A DNA stretch of 64,000 nucleotides from Metaphire vulgaris (Eukaryota; Annelida; Clitellata; Crassiclitellata; Megascolecidae): NCBI GenBank assembly GCA_018105865.1, contig CM030832.1, positions 23,497,782-23,561,781 of the forward strand. Reading direction: 5' to 3'. The notes beneath the pieces were generated by a model. It was not told where the DNA came from and made no database searches. It saw nothing but the letters and a program-made list of their open reading frames with translations. A program made the translations under genes and the position numbers. Shown one piece after another: positions 23,030 through 34,869 of this stretch (position 1 is its first letter; every line of letters begins with the position of its first letter).

Positions 23030-23115
23030 TTTGGCGTAGCCAGGATTTCCGGAAGGGGGGTTGGTTTTGATCATAACCAACTTCGAAAAGTCTTGACAAG
23101 CAAAAAACGGTCTTA
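23030..23115. mobile_element. truncated hAT-type MITE
   Basis: GGCGTAGCCAGGATTTCCGG and the following CAACTTCGAAAAGTCTTGAC match the element at 52963-53260. Only the left part remains. It carries the shared block on the minus strand (23093-23112). Confidence 0.7.
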
Positions 23116-23489
23116 CTCATCTTTTCTTTTGTACTTTTTTCATTTGTGGTTTTTGCATTTTACTGCTTCATTAAACTTAAAAAGCATGTTTGAAATATTT
23201 GTCTATTAGCTCTAATGAGTCGATGTGGAGAGCTCATACTGCATAGGCTGTGAATACGCAATCTCAAGTATCCTATTTGAAATTCAATTTTATAATTTAA
23301 ACTGTTTTGAAGAGTTTCATTAACGCAAATATTGCTTTTCTAAAATCAAGCCCAGGAGCCAGAGCGATCACTCGGCTAGTACCACCGTGTGTTATTTTGC
23401 TGTCAATCGATTTGCAGAGATTAGATACATGTGACTGTAGAGCTCCATCGCTGATTACTAAATACAGCTTTAGGCCTACATAAAGTTAG

Positions 23490-23692
23490 TAATTGGACTG
23501 TCTAGAGAAAGAAATAATACAACGCACAATGCCAGGATCACGAAAAAGAGGTAGACCAAGAAAAAAGTGTGAAGATAACATAGAAGAATGGACAAGACTC
23601 ACTATAGAGCAGACGACAAGAACAGCAGAAGACCGTAACACTTGGAAGAAGGCAGTCCACAGTGCAGCCAATCTTCGTTGTCGAAATGAACA
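23490..23692 (+). pseudogene. LINE ORF2 C-terminal fragment (plus strand)
   Basis: Translation LEKEIIQRTMPGSRKRGRPR then EDNIEEWTRLT and EDRNTWKKAVHSAANLR matches the ...GRRGRPR..W.DNI..W.GLS......AEDR..WR..V..AAN tail of many non-LTR retrotransposon ORF2 proteins. Its downstream end abuts a fragment in opposite orientation. Confidence 0.85.
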
Positions 23693-23870
23693 CCCCGAAT
23701 CTTTCTTCGTCGTCGTTGGTTAGAACCATCCCCCAGAGTATGTTCTGTCTCGTGATTAGATTTTCCAACATGCATAGCAGAACATTTGTCTATATTAAAA
23801 AGCAGTTTCCAGTTCTCAGAATATTGAAAACTCCAGATCCTCATGCAAAAGTTGTAATAAATCGCAATTA
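23640..23870 (-). pseudogene. LINE reverse-transcriptase fragment (minus strand)
   Basis: Minus-strand translation has YSENWKLLFNIDKCSAMHVG and IRGVHFDNEDWLHC, matching the W...FN..KC..MH.G.........LGV..D motif of CR1/RTE-like reverse transcriptases. It overlaps or abuts the plus-strand LINE tail at about 23690. Confidence 0.75.
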
Positions 23871-23899
23871 AAGATTACTAAGACTTCACGTGGAGTCTT

Positions 23900-24980
23900 G
23901 ATTTAGGTCTTGCAATTGAAAATGGTCCGAAGGTACAGATATTATTGTCACTGCGGCTACTATTCTCTTTCTATGATCATCTTTGTCTTTTTGTGCATTG
24001 AAGAATTTAGGCCTAAACAAAATACTGCAAATTACTGTAATCGTGATGGTCGATTTTGTAGACTTATAATGACAGGCGGAGAATTAAAGGACAGTTTGAT
24101 TCCTGGTAGTGCTGGAGTGTTTAGATACGAAAAGAAATATAAGCTTCCTCGAGGTCTACCGGTATGTTAAGATAGGTGTAATAGTAAGTAAGTAAAGTAT
24201 GTAAGTAAAATCTCGTAAATTTCTATAGCGGTTTCAAAATATCTCACCGCAGAATTTATTTGTTTCTAGCGCTAGTTTTGCGACCCATTATGAATTTTGA
24301 TTTTAAGCCAGTTTCTTCTGTAATATGTGATCAATTCTGCCAAGCGCATTATAATGTTCAGAAAATTTTGTCCGAATCTCATCGTCATCATCATCGTCAT
24401 CACTATCGTCAAATCTATGTTTTATCTTCTTCGAAAAAGAATATACAATTGGCTGCAAACTGCTTTAGTTTTGACGACGCAGGTTTGAAATTTGGATGTG
24501 CAAGACATGTCTTTTAGCATGAATCATATTTCTGTGTGGAAAACTAAATTTAGTTTCGTGATTTCAATATACCAGTACACAAATTTACATTAAAAATTCA
24601 ACATCTTAAATCTGTTTGAGATACACAAGCAACAAACAGCCATTTTCATGTTTAGGTATTCAAATAATAATTTTTACTTCTGTCAATTTGATTCAGTTTT
24701 GTTTTGGTCTTGATATAATGTCATCAAATGTATACTTCCTTGCGGGAAATCTTTTTCCATTGGCATCATATTATTTCCGTATTCTCTTACTAATGGCTCA
24801 AAACAGGCCACTGCATATATTGTCGCTGGTCTTCGGTGTTTTTATCGTCCATCATCCATACTATTAGCGTCGACGCATCCATTGCTATAACTGCCACTTT
24901 CATTATAATTAACCGCCATGTAATCGTCACATGAACTACGAGATTTACGCTCAGCATCAGTTTCGCGTAATCACTTGCGC
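23900..24980. other. no recognisable feature
   Basis: AT-rich sequence. A GTAAGTAAGTAAA stretch followed by TTTCTATAGCGG at 24187-24230 matches 40826-40862 and, reversed, 38150-38195; this is the tail of a dispersed retroposon. Confidence 0.5.
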
Positions 24981-24992
24981 TTCTTCTTTTCC

Positions 24993-25052
24993 TCTTATTC
25001 TTCTTCTTCTTCTTCTTCTTCTTCTTCTTCTTCTTCTTCTTCGTCGTCGTCT
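24993..25052. repeat. (CTT)n microsatellite
   Basis: About 15 CTT units followed by CGT and CTC variants. Confidence 0.95.
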
Positions 25053-25626
25053 CCTTCTTCTTCAGATGCCTCTCTATGGGACGTTTTCTGGATGCAGACC
25101 AAAGAATCATGGGTTCCTTTCAGTTTTGAAATTCGCCAAAATCTTTAAATAACACTCATGTGCAGTGGGCTCTGTCTGTGGGCTTTCATCTTCATCTCTG
25201 CTATGGTGGAATGATTTTAATTATGGTTTCTTTTATCACTCCTAGCTATGTCTGTATGGAAATGCTAAATCTTAGTAGATAGCACCCATAACCATCATCT
25301 TCGCTGATATGTAACATTGAAATTTCTGCAAATTCATTCCCTATGACGATTTAAATACAAAATTATTAAGAGAATGCATTGCTTTGTTCGTCTTACAATG
25401 CTTACTAGTTGATTTACCATTAATAGCGAATCGCTGTTTTTGAATTTTTCCACTGAAATCAAGATCGTCTTGTTGCCGACTGGTAGCATTCTCTTTTGCA
25501 TTGCTCACTTGCATTAAAATCTCTGCTAGCACTTCGCAATATGTCTTAGTTGACCACTTTTTGTGATAAAATGAATATTGACAGACGCGCAATGGGCAAT
25601 AGTTTAATTTATCGAAGCTTTTTTGC

Positions 25627-25712
25627 TTACAGATAAAGTCGATCAGTGATCACTATCCAATCGAGCTGGGGTTTAAAAATACCGAGTGATCACTATTCAA
25701 CCGAGTTGATGC
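25627..25712. repeat. short tandem duplication
   Basis: CAGTGATCACTATCCAATCG and GAGTGATCACTATTCAACCG are two diverged copies of about 45 bp, in tandem. Confidence 0.75.
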
Positions 25713-26059
25713 TTAGGAAAGCAGAAAGATAATTTCAGAATCAGAAACAACCACAAAAATTCTAGCTAGCCAATAAAGATACAATAATATACATACTGTT
25801 TAATATTCTATGAACTATTCTGGTTTTATCACTAAAATCAAGTTAGTTGCTTTCTTGCTTATCGCATTCAAGAAAAATGGCAAATTAACGTGTAATTCTG
25901 TGCTCCTTATGACGTCGTCAGACCTGGTATTAGCTCCTGACTTCTCTGTTATGTCATGGATTAGTTTACAACTACAAGTTTTAATGAATAAAAACTCATC
26001 CAAATTTGCTATTCAGTTCTCTGTTGATTCACATGCAACATCACCAATCGGACCATCAT

Positions 26060-26732
26060 TTGTCACAACTGGAATCGAACCATCATTTGTCTCTATGGAC
26101 TGAAAGGAACGCCAACTTTTGACAGAATGCTTCAAAATTTGTACAGACCGTTGGGCCAACCTAACGTATTTCTTACGGGCGGTACATTACTTGGGTCTCT
26201 TCGACATCACGGTCCCATTCCTGGGAAGATGACGTCGACGTCATAGTTAAAAGACATTCTCTTGGATGTTCTGTCTAAATTTGGCCAGATTTCAAACTAT
26301 ATCGATATCCATTCGAAAGTCTGGAAACTATATCCAAGTCAAGGACGTCTGATCAAACGAATACAAGACTCCGTTCATTGATATTTTTCTTCATATCGAT
26401 CATGTTTGGACCGTCAAAGGATCAAACATTGGCTGCTCATCTTTCCGTTGCACAGAAGACCCTAGCGAGAGCTGCTCCTGCCAGCGCCATGCAACAGTTT
26501 GGCAGTCGTAAAATCCTCTACTGGCGCCTCCATGTGCAATAGTGGGTATTGGAGCCATGTTTTGAAAAGGGGAATCCATGACATAATTGTAATTTCATGC
26601 GACCATTTGGCCCACATCTATCCATTCGTCAAGCGTTCCATTGCAACGAATGAATCATCTCATCTCGTCAAAGAAACATTGGTGATTGGAAATTTGACAA
26701 TCAGGAAAGTTATGGTCGAAACGTTTTGCTAA
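26060..26732 (+). pseudogene. LicD/fukutin-family pseudogene
   Basis: A diverged, broken copy of the gene at 38310-39250. Recognisable segments are KERQLL, GGTLLGSLRHHGPIP, the acidic motif WEDDVDVI, LDVLSK, and the C-terminal AHIYPFVKRSIATNESSHLV ending in TFC and a stop at 26730-26732. Lesions: a TGA where the intact copy has an Ala codon (about 26101), a one-base loss just before the acidic motif (shared with the other copy), an 11-base deletion after IV (about 26250), and several further shifts through 26500. LicD-type proteins transfer phosphocholine or ribitol phosphate; this copy cannot make such a protein. No upstream exon could be identified. Confidence 0.85.
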
Positions 26733-28120
26733 GAAGTTCTCGAATTAACATGCTATTAACCCATTAATATTTGTAGTGCTGGAGACATTTGATTTAATGG
26801 GTCATTTATGACTTCTAGTTTTTTCCATTTTGATTAATGACATTTTATTCTCTGATACTCTTGATAAATTTTAATTACTAACAGTCTTACATTTATAAGC
26901 GCCTTTTTGAGACAATGCTAATGTCTTCTAAATTTCTTATTGTAACCTTCTTGCAATTACAGATCTATTAATTCAAGACAGTTATCAGTATTTTAGAAAT
27001 TTTTCATAGGTAAAATTAATGTTGCTTCGATGTTTATTTATCCAAGACGACTTTTATAGCGCCGTAACAGAGCGAAGGTCCAAATCAAAGGCGCTTTGAC
27101 ATCAAAATTTTGCGTTTGTTCAGATGCTCAGATGTTCAGATGATGCAAACTATGTCATAGAATGTCAAGAAAACGCTGAAAATTATAAACTACTACGAAC
27201 ATAGTGCATTACAATGCAAGACAAGCGCATTACAATGTCAGACGATCCATGGCACGCACAAAACACGTGCAGGCAGCCGTATACAGACGCCAATCCGGGA
27301 TCGGAGTTGTATTGTCGGTCTTCGGCGGTTGCCGGTCGGTGTTGGCTGCGGAACGAGGTGATGAAATTGCTGTGGTTGAAACAGACGACCATGTTGATTG
27401 TAAACACATGCTTTTTACGTCGCTGTACACACCGAGGCAGATTCGTCAGGCGCGGCGTATGTCCTGGCCGAGTGTACGTACTACGTTGTCGGCGCGACCT
27501 CAGATCGAGAGGAGTGTCGCGCTGTAGCGAGCGCACACCGCCGCCCACCATTTCGTCCAGCCCAGAAAAACCTTCCAAAAGTGTGTAATTGTTCGAAAAC
27601 ACGGGCGAAAAGACGATTCGCATCGATCAGGCGGCCACAGTTGTAAAATTGAGACGCCAACCCGGCGAAACCGCGACAAAACGACCGCAAAACAACCGTT
27701 TTGATGACAGGTGCGCAGAATGCAACCAGCAGTATCGGCGCATGCGCAGAAGAATCTTGTTGTTCAGTCTAGTCTGCAACATGACCTCAAGTTTACTTTT
27801 ATATAGGCGAAACGTTTTAAGGTTAAATGCAATAATTCTCTGAAAAAAACGAACGCTGCATAACTTTTAAAAATTGATTATCTAATATTTTCTTACATAA
27901 ACTTTTTGAGTGTTAGTATGTAAATGACTGACAGGGCCGCGAAGGCCTTGGTTCCCAATCTCGGTCTGAGAAGGACATGGGCATCGCGGAAACCGTTGAG
28001 AAGTTTTCAGGGATTGGTAGTAGGAGAAGAACTAGTTTGATGAGCTGATTCTCGCCGGAGATTGTTTTACCCAAAAATTTCGATGTGTCAACCCATTCGT
28101 GAACCCTGGTTACGCCACTG
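26733..28120. other. no clear gene; GC-richer block
   Basis: 27210-27720 is GC-richer than its surroundings and holds overlapping ORFs of 107-146 codons on both strands, none recognisable and none clearly codon-biased. 27040-27110 holds a reversed SINE-type phrase (TTTTATAGCGCCGTAACAGA) also seen near 42000. Confidence 0.5.
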
Positions 28121-28602
28121 ATATTAATGGAAGCCAGCTTTAGTCGAGAACATACAATTCTGTTGGAAGCAGATTTTGGAAGTTGTCAGATCACTAAAGT
28201 TGCCAAAAGTTTCGAAAATATCTGTATTACATATTATACACTTGCAACTGCAGTGGATTAAATTAATTTTAAAAATCGAAAAAAAATACATATTGGATAA
28301 TTGGATAGAGGCAATCGAAACAATATTATTGTTCGTCTGTTTTTCCTTGTAGTAACAGGAACCTTGCAACCTCGTTATCCATCGTCAGATATTGAGATTC
28401 CACTTGACGGGCGTCCGAGCAATTCGTCGCCTCATGACACGTAGTCTAGCTTCATGGATCGACGGCGGGCGGCCGTCGACGTTCTAACAAAGAGCCTCGC
28501 TGAGTTAACAGTTGATAAACACGCTAAAATTCTAAATTGCGATATTGATCCGTTTTTCTTCGATTGCTGGATACCTTTTATCACATGGTTTCTCCTAGAA
28601 GC

Positions 28603-28785
28603 CAGTAAAATAGTGGATTCGATGAAGAATTAATCATAGATTTCAGTAGCCATGTATATACTCTAAACCTTCCATTCGATTACGGGATACTTTTTATTAC
28701 ATGCCTTCTTTAAAACAACATTTATATTCACCTACGTTTGAATTTAAGCGAGCGAACGCAAGAAACAGCATGATTATAAAAGCAT
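28603..28785. repeat. duplicated block, copy 1
   Basis: CGATGAAGAATTAATCATAG and TAAGCGAGCGAACGCAAGAA recur with few changes at 29640-29815, about 1 kb downstream in direct orientation. Function unknown. Confidence 0.8.
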
Positions 28786-29621
28786 GGTAGCGCTGCCAAC
28801 GAGGCGCGTTTTATCGGTCGTTAGCCTCCGTTAATTCTGTCGTTTATTTGAATGCGGCGTTCGAAAATGATGATGACAAAAACTTGCAGTTGGCGAGCTT
28901 TTAATGTTCTGCCTTTAAAACGGGATTATGGCTGATTCACCTCGCGGTCCGATCTGAATTTTAGTCGCCATCTTGGCGGTGGAATCGCAAGCAATACACT
29001 TCCACCGCGCCGAACAGTTCAGAAATGATTATAATCGTCACAAAAATCGTTCAAACCGATGGAAATTCCACCAATCTTATACTACCGACCGGTCGACGTC
29101 ATGCACCCCGACATCACCCAATTATGAAAGCCACTGGAATCCTGATGCTCTAGGCGAGAGAGAGTGCCGAGGGCACTCAAGCCCCAAGGCACTATAAAAT
29201 ATCACGCACTTGCTAGAAATGAGAAAAAAAGAATAATACTTGCAACCTGGGATATGGAATCAAGTCGGACAAGTCTAATCGAAAACTACAATAATAATAA
29301 AGCGTGCGCGGCGAAATCTGGACTTTATATAAAGTGCACATCCACTTTTTATTCAGTATTGGAGACATGAACACTAACAAGCTAAACAAACTTTGTCTGG
29401 AAAACCAGGCGCTCTGTCATCAAATAATCGATGGACCTAAAACAATTATCTAAATGTTCGCAATTAAAACAGCTTCAAATGTAATAAATAATCGACCTAA
29501 AAACAACTCTAAATGTTCGAATACAGTATTAATTGCCAGGAATCGATTTATGCAAGTGAGAATTGCTGAAGAGCCACTTAAATGGACAAACGGAGCAGTT
29601 TAATGAGAAGCCTCATAGAAT

Positions 29622-29815
29622 TCAGTAGAATAGTATATTCGATGAAGAATTACTCATAAATTTCAGCAGCCATGCATATACTCTACACTCTACAGAGACT
29701 TGTATGTAATCGTCCATAGAAGTATGAATCCATCTCGACAATGTATGGAGGAAGCAGAAACAGCATTTAGATTCACCTGCGTTTGCATTTAAGCGAACGA
29801 ACGCAAGAAACAACG
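29622..29815. repeat. duplicated block, copy 2
   Basis: Copy of 28603-28785: CGATGAAGAATTACTCATAA and TAAGCGAACGAACGCAAGAA. It differs by point changes and small indels. Confidence 0.8.
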
Positions 29816-29879
29816 CGGTGGTTGGATTGTCGTCCAAAACGTCAAGAAGGCGCCTAGCTCTGGTCTGATGCACACAGCA

Positions 29880-31070
29880 ACGCTACCGATCAAATATTCT
29901 TTAGTCTATCTCTCTATTATAGTATAAATTTCAAATAGTTTTAATAAGCAAAGCGAGTCAAATAATTATCAACGCAAGACTCGTAGACTATTTTTGGTGT
30001 TCTATTAGCAGCTTTATGGTGACAGGATTGGTTTAAGCTCTCAAGACTAATAATTGACGACTTCACTACAACCACGCACAGAATTGTTCATCTTGAAACA
30101 ATTTCAAACCATTCCGTTTTCTATTCTGATTATATTCGATGTGCTGGCAGCTTGCACCCCTAGTGCACATGTCCATTCGATCAATTTCTCCATGTGTGCA
30201 GGGACATTTGCTTCTCCTTTCGCACACAAACTATTCAACCATTGACGAGAAAGGCTTCTCCGGATGTTAACAATCTGATCAATTTCAAGTCCATCTAGAA
30301 TATCCAGTTAATCTCTAAACTGTTTGGACGTGTATTTGTTAGTAGGACGGAGAAGCACCTATCCCAATGATTACTGTTCAGCAAGTTCATTCAACGCAGA
30401 TAGAAAATTTCAACCTATAATTCACAGAAACGATTTCTGCCTATAATGTTTACTCTTCTGTCACCGCCATCGGATACAGATTGCATGTTAGTAATGGCAC
30501 TAATTAGAGCTTTGACTTTGATTGATCGATCGATTGATTGATTATAATAATTATTCCAATGTAGGCTTAAACATCTAAAAGTAACTTGGAATTTTAAAAT
30601 AGTGGCCTACCCGAGTTTGACCAATACTTCAAGCACCATCGGAATTTGTGAAGAAGCGCGATTAAACATGCAGCAAGAACAATCGTAAGACACAGCAGAA
30701 ATGTGAACAGAAGGAACCAGCTGATGATCAGCGCTGAAGGATTCCAACGATGATGGACGAATCAAGTGAGCGACAATCTGTCCTTTTCTCTCTGGCGGCC
30801 CGGAGCAAATGGTTGGTTCGGTTTAGATTCATAACTGTTGCGTTGGTTTTGCGAAGCCAAAATCGGAACCAGACCCGATTAGTCACAGTAGAATGGATTT
30901 TGAGCAAAGTCCACAATTTTCAGACTGTTCCGCATTTTAGGCGAGAACGATACAGCATAGAGAGAGAGAGAGTTGTCAGTGTAACGTTATTCCAAAAACT
31001 AGCGTCAAACGACCAAATGTGATTGTCGTGAAGACCCAAGGTAAGCAATTTTGGGAACGCTCTGGTAACT
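29880..31070. other. no recognisable feature
   Basis: Unique-looking sequence, short ORFs only. Confidence 0.5.
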
Positions 31071-31079
31071 TCTCGTAAG

Positions 31080-31282
31080 CAGTGGCGTAGCCAGAATTTC
31101 CGAAAGAAGGGGGTTTTGAAAAAAAGTTCGTCGATAACCGCCAAGGAGGGTTTTCACCCCAAAAATCGCCAAAAATCGCCTCAAAAAACAAAAATTGCAT
31201 GGAAATACATCAAAAAAATTTGTTTCCGCCGTCCAAGGGGGGCTTTAACCCCCAAACCCAACCCCCCGTGGCTACGCCACTG
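31080..31282. mobile_element. hAT-type MITE, CAGTGGCGTAGCCAG family
   Basis: Inverted ends CAGTGGCGTAGCCAGAATTT and GTGGCTACGCCACTG with perfect 8-bp duplication CTCGTAAG (31072-31079 and 31283-31290). At 203 bp it is the shortest complete member here and lacks the shared GCTTGTCAG block. Confidence 0.94.
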
Positions 31283-31861
31283 CTCGTAAGTAATATTCGT
31301 TTACACTGGTGCCCATCAGACTCAGCTCTCTTATTTAAATGTTCTTGTGAAGACGATGGACGAGTGACAAGGCGAAACCCCAATGGAACGGGTTAAAATC
31401 AAAGTTTTAAGATTTGGTACGTGCCGTCGAATGTTATTGTGGCACTTCTTGCACGATACTTGTCTAAATTGAGAAAAGGTAATACTCAGACTTTCCAATG
31501 TCGTGGACTGAAAGGCGTTTTCAATTTTCATGAATGGCTATTTACTTAATATAGTCTTGAGAATAATCAGCTCTGTCCACGCGTGCCTAAGTACATTGGT
31601 TTTAATTTCCACTTTTAGCAGGATTCGTTATAGATAATTCGTATAATACATCAAACAGTGTGCCCGGATAAAAGGAATGCCAACTATAACTTTAAAAAAA
31701 ACTTGGCTGATTCCATAAAAAATTGCAACTTGAAGCAGGAATAAATTGGCTTCAGGAAAGATACAAACATTAAGCCTATCTGAAAAAGTTTGCAACGAAT
31801 ACATAAAAAGTCCAATAAAAATTGACGTACGATGATTTACTATGGCCTATTCGGAGTTGTT

Positions 31862-31977
31862 TGACCGGTTCCCATTAGAACCCCGAAGTCAAGCAGCGTC
31901 GAGCGCGGTTTGGTGCTTGGACGGGTGACTGTCTTGAGGTCGAGTCGTGATGTCCACGGCCAATACCACCGTTCACG
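31862..31977 (+). pseudogene. 5S rRNA-like sequence, order permuted
   Basis: ACCGGTTCCCATTAGAACCC then CCGAAGTCAAGCAGCGTCG and GTGCTTGGACGGGTGACTG correspond to the middle and 3' part of animal 5S rRNA, including the internal promoter region. GTCCACGGCCAATACCACCG at about 31951-31970, which resembles the 5' start of 5S rRNA, comes after it rather than before. It could be the junction of two diverged 5S units or a 5S-derived SINE fragment. Confidence 0.65.
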
Positions 31978-32950
31978 CTTAGGCGAAGTTAATTAGTAGT
32001 AGCGTGAAGATGCGAAGGTAGAAAGCGCATCTTGAAATATGACTAGAGGACCACTCTATATTGATGGCGTAAGTCCTCCTTGCGTCACTCACTGCTTGAC
32101 TGAAACCAGAGATCAGCGTCGACTTCAACACCTGCAATCGAGCATCGGCTCTCTTTAACCACATCTACATTTTCAGTATAAACAGCAGAATGCACATTAC
32201 CAATTTCAACAGCAATAAAATGAAACGAATAGTGCAGTAACTCTATACTATCTCTATAGCCTGAAAATGCTTTACTATATTATGACAATGTTCAATAATG
32301 TTGTACACTGAAACTCAAAACATCTCTCCCAGGCGACGTTTGCCCGAGCCACTCGTGCGCAGCGTATTAAGAAAAAACAGAGCGCCTAGTTTGATTACAA
32401 CCTTTGAAAATCCAGACAGTTTATTGCAAAATCAATAGTAACCACCAGGATCGGCCTGTTGCTGCAGCTATCAGCGCTGGTCAACACATTAACATTGAAA
32501 ATTTTTGTAGCAGAAGCTTCGATCAAAATGCAATTTCACAAACTGAGGTCGCGATCGATGAAAATTCAAAAGAACATCATACAGTAGTAAACTAATAGGG
32601 CCTATAGTGAAACTTCTTTACAGTTACTACAACTAAAATATTTTGCGTACAACCTGAATATAGAAGTGTTGGAGGTTCTTTCAGCTACATTTCACCTGGG
32701 TTTCATCTAGAATGGTCAAAATTTGACAAAGTTGTAGCTAAAGTTTAAAGAGTTCGGAATATATTGAACAGCATAATAATTGCTACTACACCTTATATTC
32801 CATGCAGTTGGCGCGGAAGGAAAACCTTATTATGCAAATTTAAAATCATTTCCATTGCTACTATTTCCACATTTTAATTAGCACAATATCGATATCCTAA
32901 CACGGTCAAATCAGATAAATGTCTAACAGCAAAATTTCTTTCAAGGATTG
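31978..32950. other. no recognisable feature
   Basis: AT-rich sequence with short ORFs only. Confidence 0.5.
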
Positions 32951-32954
32951 TTAT

Positions 32955-33408
32955 TATCATTATTGTTTGATTATTAACAGTGGCCTTAACGGAGAGCGGA
33001 GAATTTGGATTAAAAATAAACACTAATAAAATAAAAATAATTCCAATTACAAAGAAGGATGCGGGAGAATGTCCAATAGGTACACACAACTAAAAAGAAT
33101 TTGAAATTGTGGAGAACTTTGTTTACTTAGGAAGATAAATGACTGCATGAGGCTCGGACTTAGACATCAAAAAAAGAGTAGCAATATCAGGGTCTACATT
33201 CAACTGACATTTTCAAAAGACATGACTTTGGATTGTGAATAAAAATAAGAATTCTGAACACTTATGTAATATCGATACTAATAGTGGATGTGAATCTTTG
33301 AGCATAATAAAAGAATTTATAAAAAATAATAGCAACAAAAAATAATGACTTAAAATGATACTAAGGATTGTATACAAAGAACGTATAACAAATGTACACA
33401 GTAAGAGT

Positions 33409-33470
<62 letters not shown>

Positions 33471-33725
33471 ACTGCAATCGAACATCATTAAGTGATCACA
33501 AAAAGAAGAATGAAATAAACTGGACACGTACTCAGAATGGAAGAAATAAGAAACCCAAAACAAATTCTCAACTACAAACTAGGGGAATCTAAATGAAGAC
33601 CGAAAAGATGATGAGTGGATGGATTGGAAGAAGATCTGAGTATGTAAGTACGTGAAAACTGACGGAAGACACGGAATGATCTTGGAAGGCAAATACGCGG
33701 AATTACAGACAGCAGTAGCCGATTC
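32955..33725 (+). pseudogene. LINE ORF2 remnant with (GA)n inserted
   Basis: Successive frames give FGLKINTNKIKII, VENFVYLGR, then DLDIKKRVAIS, RILNTYVISILIV, and after the GA repeat RNPKQILNYKLGES and WRKTRNDLG. In this order these are the reverse-transcriptase thumb and C-terminal motifs of a non-LTR retrotransposon. Multiple stops and frameshifts show it is dead. Confidence 0.85.
33411..33468. repeat. (GA)n microsatellite
   Basis: About 29 GA units expanded inside the LINE remnant. Confidence 0.96.
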
Positions 33726-33824
33726 CTCTCAAGCGCCGGTCTTAAAAATTAAAAATCTCTGAAAATTTGGCAATTATGGATATGAGATCTTGTATTCGTG
33801 GTCCCATTGCTATTATCGGGAAGC

Positions 33825-34359
33825 GATAGAGCAAAGCACAGCGATTGAAAGCGAATGAGCGCTGGAGCTCGATAAAGCGCTAAAAGCTTATCGTTTCATA
33901 TTGACGTATTAAAGGCTATCGATTGCACTCCTCGAGTGGCGCTAGTTATTTTGGCGAACCAGGGGTGCGTTTAGCCAACGCGTGTTTGTCCGTGTTACCA
34001 GTGTTGCCACTGTAGCCATTGTTTCAATTGTTGCTTGGTTTGTTAATAAATAAAACTAAACTAATAAAAGGCAAGTTGCATTCGTGTCTTTTGAAGTCGC
34101 TGTGACGCCGGAGTCTCAGCGCACTGTCAGCGAAGGTGAGTCATGGCTGTGATGAAAGTCGCCTACCTGAGGTCAGGTTAGTGCCCAGGAGGTCAACTCT
34201 GAGCCAAGGAAGGAGACAGACGCCCGTCTGTCGGGGCGCGGGGAGTCAGTTTGGGTGAATTGACCGTCAAGAAAAGAGTGGACAGCCGTCCATTCAGCCA
34301 CGGTTATACCCCGGTTTTTGGTGAAAGTGGAAAGAAGCAAATAGACGCCACTGCCCGTC

Positions 34360-34391
<32 letters not shown>

Positions 34392-34860
34392 CAAAAGGTA
34401 CCAAACGTGCTAAGAAGCCGCAACAGAGGATAGACAACACAGCCTGTCTTTGACTTTGAGGGAGCGGAAGACAAGTACGTTACCGAAAATGAAGAGGCGT
34501 AATACAAAGTCGAAGCCAGTGACCAAGAATATGTACCGAAATCGCTTAAGGCGCCGAGACCAAGCGGTGGCCAGCGATAAGAAGATAACGGGTCTTTCGT
34601 AAGAGGCCGGAGACAGGACAGACAGAGAGACGTCAGATGAGGAAAATCAGAACCCTGTGTTGAGGAGCGGCCATCCTCAGTATGCGGCCTGCCCGGCAGC
34701 CGCGGACACCTCGTTTGATGTCGGTGAATCGGAAAATCGAACAGACGCCGCCGATCAGGCAGAGTCGGCGGCAGATGGTGATCGGGAAACCGAGCGGGCA
34801 TTGAGGGCCGCCCGACCGCCGGCCGCGCGACGAGACCGCGAGCCGGGGTCGCCACGCGTG
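33825..34860 (+). mobile_element. gag-like repeat element, copy A
   Basis: Shares long stretches with copies B (minus, about 46872-48640) and C (plus, about 60815-63270): AGCACAGCGATTGAAAGCGA, GTTTCATATTGACGTAT, GACGCCGGAGTCTCAGCGCA and the end GAGCCGGGGTCGCCAC. The plus strand encodes CPAAADTSFDVGE with an Arg/Lys-rich upstream part (KKRNTKSKP-type), as in the other copies. It starts later than B and C (5' truncated) and contains a short (GA)n at 34363-34391. The ORF is broken here. Confidence 0.7.
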
Positions 34861-34869
34861 CCGCTCTTG

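Noticed and set aside
27183..27623. 146-codon minus-strand ORF in a GC-richer block
   Set aside because: Equally long ORFs overlap on the other strand, no known motif, and no splice or start context. Kept only as an unexplained GC-richer block.
28950..29370. Possible start of a LINE endonuclease (LATWDMESSRTSL)
   Set aside because: Only one short phrase resembles the TWN-type start of endonuclease domains; no downstream catalytic motif is readable.
34304..34855. Minus-strand 183-codon ORF as an independent gene
   Set aside because: It lies wholly within gag-like copy A and is mirrored in copy C; it is discussed as part of the element rather than as a host gene.
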